The notes under the pieces are model-generated. The model had not been told where the DNA came from. It saw nothing but the letters and a program-made list of their open reading frames with translations, and ran no database searches. A stretch of 17,197 nucleotides of DNA from CAYUCJ01 sp049282265 (GTDB taxonomy: Bacteria; Desulfobacterota; DSM-4660; Desulfatiglandales; Desulfatiglandaceae), in the NCBI GenBank assembly GCA_049282265.1, contig JBAPTR010000117.1, forward strand, positions 1 through 17,197, read 5' to 3'. Positions 14,501 through 17,197 of this stretch are shown here, in pieces. The position numbers and the translations under genes were made by a program. Within the stretch, counting starts at the first letter, position 1, and the number at the start of each line of letters is the position of its first letter.

Positions 14501-14515
14501 GTGACCTCCGGTCAC
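14501..14515 (+). other. Small hairpin in the lnt to YD-repeat gene spacer
   Basis: GTGACC and GGTCAC form a 6-bp stem with loop TCC. A short T-run (CCCCTTTTTC) begins about 9 nt later, too distant for a typical intrinsic terminator. The CCTCC at 14505-14509 is also complementary to the GGAGG ribosome binding site at 14539-14543 of the next gene. I see nothing else in the 75-nt spacer. Confidence 0.35.
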
Positions 14516-14550
14516 GAATTCCCCTTTTTCAGAAGGAAGGAGGATGAGGA

Positions 14551-17197
14551 ATGAAAGGCTTCAGGCGACGAATATGTCAAAAATGGATTGAATCTCTTTT
14601 CACACTCGTTTTGGCCTTGACAACATTTGGTGTGTGCTTGGGTTGGCCAGACGCTGCATTCGGATCTGCATCCGGCACAATCAAGATGAATATCGCAACG
14701 GATATGGATGGTAAAATTACCTCTGTGCAGGGATCAGCCATCCTTTTCTCCGATGACACCTACTGGTGGGATATCAATAATTGGGTTGGTGACTATGCCC
14801 AAGTGGATTGCTTCATAGATGGCGCACTGAAAAGAACAATAATCACATTTATATTCTCCAATTATGGCTATGATGATGCACGGGACCATACAGAAAAAGC
14901 CTTTTCCTGGTGGCCTTCGGGATTAACACCGGGGGAACATAATGTCAGCTATCGGATGCTTGACATATATCGTGGCGCCCAAACTCCATCGTATGACTAC
15001 ATAAGAAAAGTAGGGAACATCATAGCAGAGTACCAGGTTCATATACATGTCGACGGAGAGGGACACCAGTTCCTCAGATATAGCAAACCTCTGAACCTGG
15101 GAAATGGGCATATGCAGTGCGGGGGTATGGGAGGGGACCCGGTTAACATCGGCACGGGAAACAGTTTCCAACTAGAGACCGATATCTCAATCGGAGACCC
15201 GGGAACCGGCCTGAGTCTCGTCCGCACCTACAACAGCCGATCGGACGTCCTGGGCGCTTTTGGCTTTGGCTGGACACACAATTATGATCTGCGGTTAAAC
15301 GAAATCGACGCCTTCCACGTTGAATTGAAAAGAGCGGATGGCGGCACCAGCCTTTTCATAAAGAACCCTGATAATATCTACCGGGAAATTGCCGGCAGGC
15401 CAACCTCTGTCAAGGCATTGAAGGTTAACAATAACCTAGAAGGATGGCGATGGCATAGGTTGGATGGCGGGGAATTTGAGTTTGATGTATCAGGACGGCT
15501 TCGGAAGATTTCCAAGTTGGGGAACACGACCTCTATCACCCATGATGCGCTGGGTCGTCTCGAAACGATTGATGACCTGGCAACCGGTCGCAGCCTGCAA
15601 TTCTCTTATAATGCTCAGGGACTGATCTCCAGAGTTTCCGGGCCGGTTACGCCGGCGATCCCGACCGGCATATGGGTAAATTACCTTTACGACGCAAACC
15701 AGAACCTGACTGGAGTGAGCTACGCCGATGGCTCAGGCTTCGACTACAGCTATACGGACCCCAACGACATCCACAATTTTACCGCGAAGAAGGATAAAAT
15801 GAATCACCTTCTGGCGACCTGGAGCTATGATGATCAGGACAGGGTCGTGGAAAACTGGGCAAGAGACGGCCGTGGGATCAGAATCGACTATACCGGGTTC
15901 AATACCCGAACCGTTACTGATGCGTATGGCTCAATCCATATCTATTCCTTCAACGTCCTCAATGGCTACAAGGCATTTACGGAAAAAAACGGTGGCATTC
16001 CCTGTCTGAACTGTGGCGGCAATGTCGTTAGCAAGAAATACGATAGTGAGCTGCGGCTAACCGAGGTTCAATACGCCAACGGTCTCAAGTACCAGTTCGA
16101 TGACTTCGACAGTCGCGGCAATGCCAGGATCTTCAGGATACAACCCGGAACTCCCGAAGGAAAAACCATTGTCCGCACCTTTCACCCGGAGATAAGGGCC
16201 AAGCTGAGTCAGAGCGAACCCAGCGTTCTGGGAGCGGGCGATAAAGTCACTATATGGGACTATGACGATGACGGCAATGCGGTGCCCAATGAAAACCCTA
16301 CCCAACTCCCACACCGAAAGATCGAGCGTGGTTTTACCTGGGACACCTCGGGAAACGTCATCTCCTTTGAATTCATTAGCACATTCTCCTACGACGGCAG
16401 GGGCCATATCCTTACCATTGACGGGCCGCAACCAGGAACGGAAGACACCACCACTTTCAGCTACGATGATCTCACGGGAAACCTGCTCTCTGTCACGAGA
16501 CCGGTGGTTGGCCCTGCCAGCTATTCCCAGTATGGTGCCGATGGGATGGTGGGCCGGGTAACCGACACCAACGGAAACGCAACCCTGTACACCTATGACG
16601 GCCGTGGTCGGATTCTCACCATGACCCAAGAGGGCAACGGCGCCACTACCTATGCCTACAACGCTGCCGGAGATATTACCGGCATTGCTCAGCCGAACGG
16701 CGTGACCTTCAACTTTGCCTATGACGCACTCTACGGAAGATTGATTCGCGTGGAGGACACGCTTGGAAACTATACCCGGCTCAGCTACGACAGCCAGGGC
16801 AACCGGATCGAGCTTGCCCGGTACAATGCAGGAGGTCAGTTGGTTTTCCGAAAGCGTTTCGACTATCAGACCCCGGGCAATCCCGGAAAGCTGTGGAAAG
16901 AAATCAATCCGGACGATACCTACACCGAATACGACTATGATCTTTCTGGAAACATGGACGCGATTACTGATCCATCCGGGAAAACAACATCCTACAACTA
17001 TGACCTCTTAAACCGCCTGTTCGAGGTAAACCAACCGGGAAACGTGATCACGGCCTACACATATGATGCCCAAAACAACCTGGCAGGCGTCACAGATGCG
17101 GAGAACCACACCACCACCTATATCCATGACGACCTTGGAAGGCTGGGAGTGGTCGCCTCACCGGACACCGGAACCACGACATTTTTCTATGATGCTG
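14551..17197 (+). CDS. Secreted YD/RHS-repeat protein, 3' end beyond the window
   Basis: The frame runs open from ATG 14551 to the right edge (882 codons), so the gene is partial. The start is supported by AAGGAGG with 7-nt spacing. Residues 1 to about 40 look like a Sec signal peptide: basic KGFRRR, a hydrophobic core (ESLFTLVLALTTFGVCLGW) and an AFGSA cleavage region. Residues about 42-190 form a domain I do not recognise, rich in aromatics. From about 193, the segment with DPVNIGTGN, TDISI and LVRTYNSRSD is the DUF6531-type entry to an RHS shell. YD repeats follow to the edge, such as YDANQNLTGV, YDGRGRILTM and YDLLNRLFEV. A CLNC pair lies at 485-488. RHS proteins build a hollow beta-shell that often holds a C-terminal toxin. 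Here the tip is not visible, so toxin, adhesin or wall-associated roles remain open. Confidence 0.93.
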   Translation, partial: MKGFRRRICQKWIESLFTLVLALTTFGVCLGWPDAAFGSASGTIKMNIATDMDGKITSVQGSAILFSDDTYWWDINNWVGDYAQVDCFIDGALKRTIITFIFSNYGYDDARDHTEKAFSWWPSGLTPGEHNVSYRMLDIYRGAQTPSYDYIRKVGNIIAEYQVHIHVDGEGHQFLRYSKPLNLGNGHMQCGGMGGDPVNIGTGNSFQLETDISIGDPGTGLSLVRTYNSRSDVLGAFGFGWTHNYDLRLNEIDAFHVELKRADGGTSLFIKNPDNIYREIAGRPTSVKALKVNNNLEGWRWHRLDGGEFEFDVSGRLRKISKLGNTTSITHDALGRLETIDDLATGRSLQFSYNAQGLISRVSGPVTPAIPTGIWVNYLYDANQNLTGVSYADGSGFDYSYTDPNDIHNFTAKKDKMNHLLATWSYDDQDRVVENWARDGRGIRIDYTGFNTRTVTDAYGSIHIYSFNVLNGYKAFTEKNGGIPCLNCGGNVVSKKYDSELRLTEVQYANGLKYQFDDFDSRGNARIFRIQPGTPEGKTIVRTFHPEIRAKLSQSEPSVLGAGDKVTIWDYDDDGNAVPNENPTQLPHRKIERGFTWDTSGNVISFEFISTFSYDGRGHILTIDGPQPGTEDTTTFSYDDLTGNLLSVTRPVVGPASYSQYGADGMVGRVTDTNGNATLYTYDGRGRILTMTQEGNGATTYAYNAAGDITGIAQPNGVTFNFAYDALYGRLIRVEDTLGNYTRLSYDSQGNRIELARYNAGGQLVFRKRFDYQTPGNPGKLWKEINPDDTYTEYDYDLSGNMDAITDPSGKTTSYNYDLLNRLFEVNQPGNVITAYTYDAQNNLAGVTDAENHTTTYIHDDLGRLGVVASPDTGTTTFFYDA

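Noticed and set aside
14551..17197. CRISPR-like or tandem DNA repeat in the right-hand region
   Set aside because: The periodicity is at protein level (YD repeats) with divergent DNA; no identical repeats with regular spacers are present.

Overview
The window carries a bacterial housekeeping cluster for translation and RNA metabolism on the minus strand (about 203-11769). A second, divergent block lies on the plus strand (about 11933 to the right edge). Every minus-strand protein is a full-length, intact family member. The gene order (rimP-nusA-ylxR-infB-ylxP-rbfA-nrnA-truB-rpsO-pnp-M16 peptidase) mixes the E. coli metY-rimP-nusA-infB-rbfA-truB-rpsO-pnp cluster with genes seen in the Bacillus version (ylxR, ylxP, M16 peptidase after pnp). 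Together with an apolipoprotein N-acyltransferase (so a Gram-negative envelope), roughly balanced base composition and a large YD-repeat protein, this suggests a Desulfobacterota-type (former Deltaproteobacteria) organism. That assignment is inference, because no 16S gene is present.

Minus strand, in transcription order (right to left): a strong sigma70-like promoter (11823-11851), tRNA-Gly(CCC) (11694-11769), two stem-loops of which one is a textbook intrinsic terminator (11519-11547), then rimP, nusA, ylxR, infB, ylxP, rbfA, nrnA, truB, rpsO, pnp and an M16 zinc peptidase. Most junctions are short. rbfA/nrnA, nrnA/truB and pnp/M16 overlap by 8-17 nt, which points to one long operon with translational coupling. 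Its products cover 30S maturation (RimP, RbfA, probably YlxP), initiation (IF2), transcription elongation/termination (NusA), tRNA modification (TruB), ribosomal protein S15 and RNA turnover (PNPase, NrnA). The tRNA-plus-terminator leader in front of rimP has the same layout as E. coli metY and suggests that the operon is fed by terminator read-through.

Plus strand: a near-consensus promoter (11933-11961) precedes corC (CBS-domain protein, TTG start) and lnt (apolipoprotein N-acyltransferase), a pair also adjacent in E. coli (ybeX-lnt). After 75 nt with a small hairpin comes a large YD/RHS-repeat protein with a Sec signal peptide. It is open through the right edge, with 882 codons visible. 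Its repeats are clear, but its C-terminal tip, where polymorphic toxins carry the effector domain, lies outside the window.

The least explained parts are the signal-peptide-bearing N-terminal domain of the YD-repeat protein, the attenuator-like leader of the rimP operon, a 9-bp inverted repeat just upstream of infB, and a short repeated sequence around the M16 stop codon. I see no CRISPR array, insertion sequence, integrase or rRNA gene.
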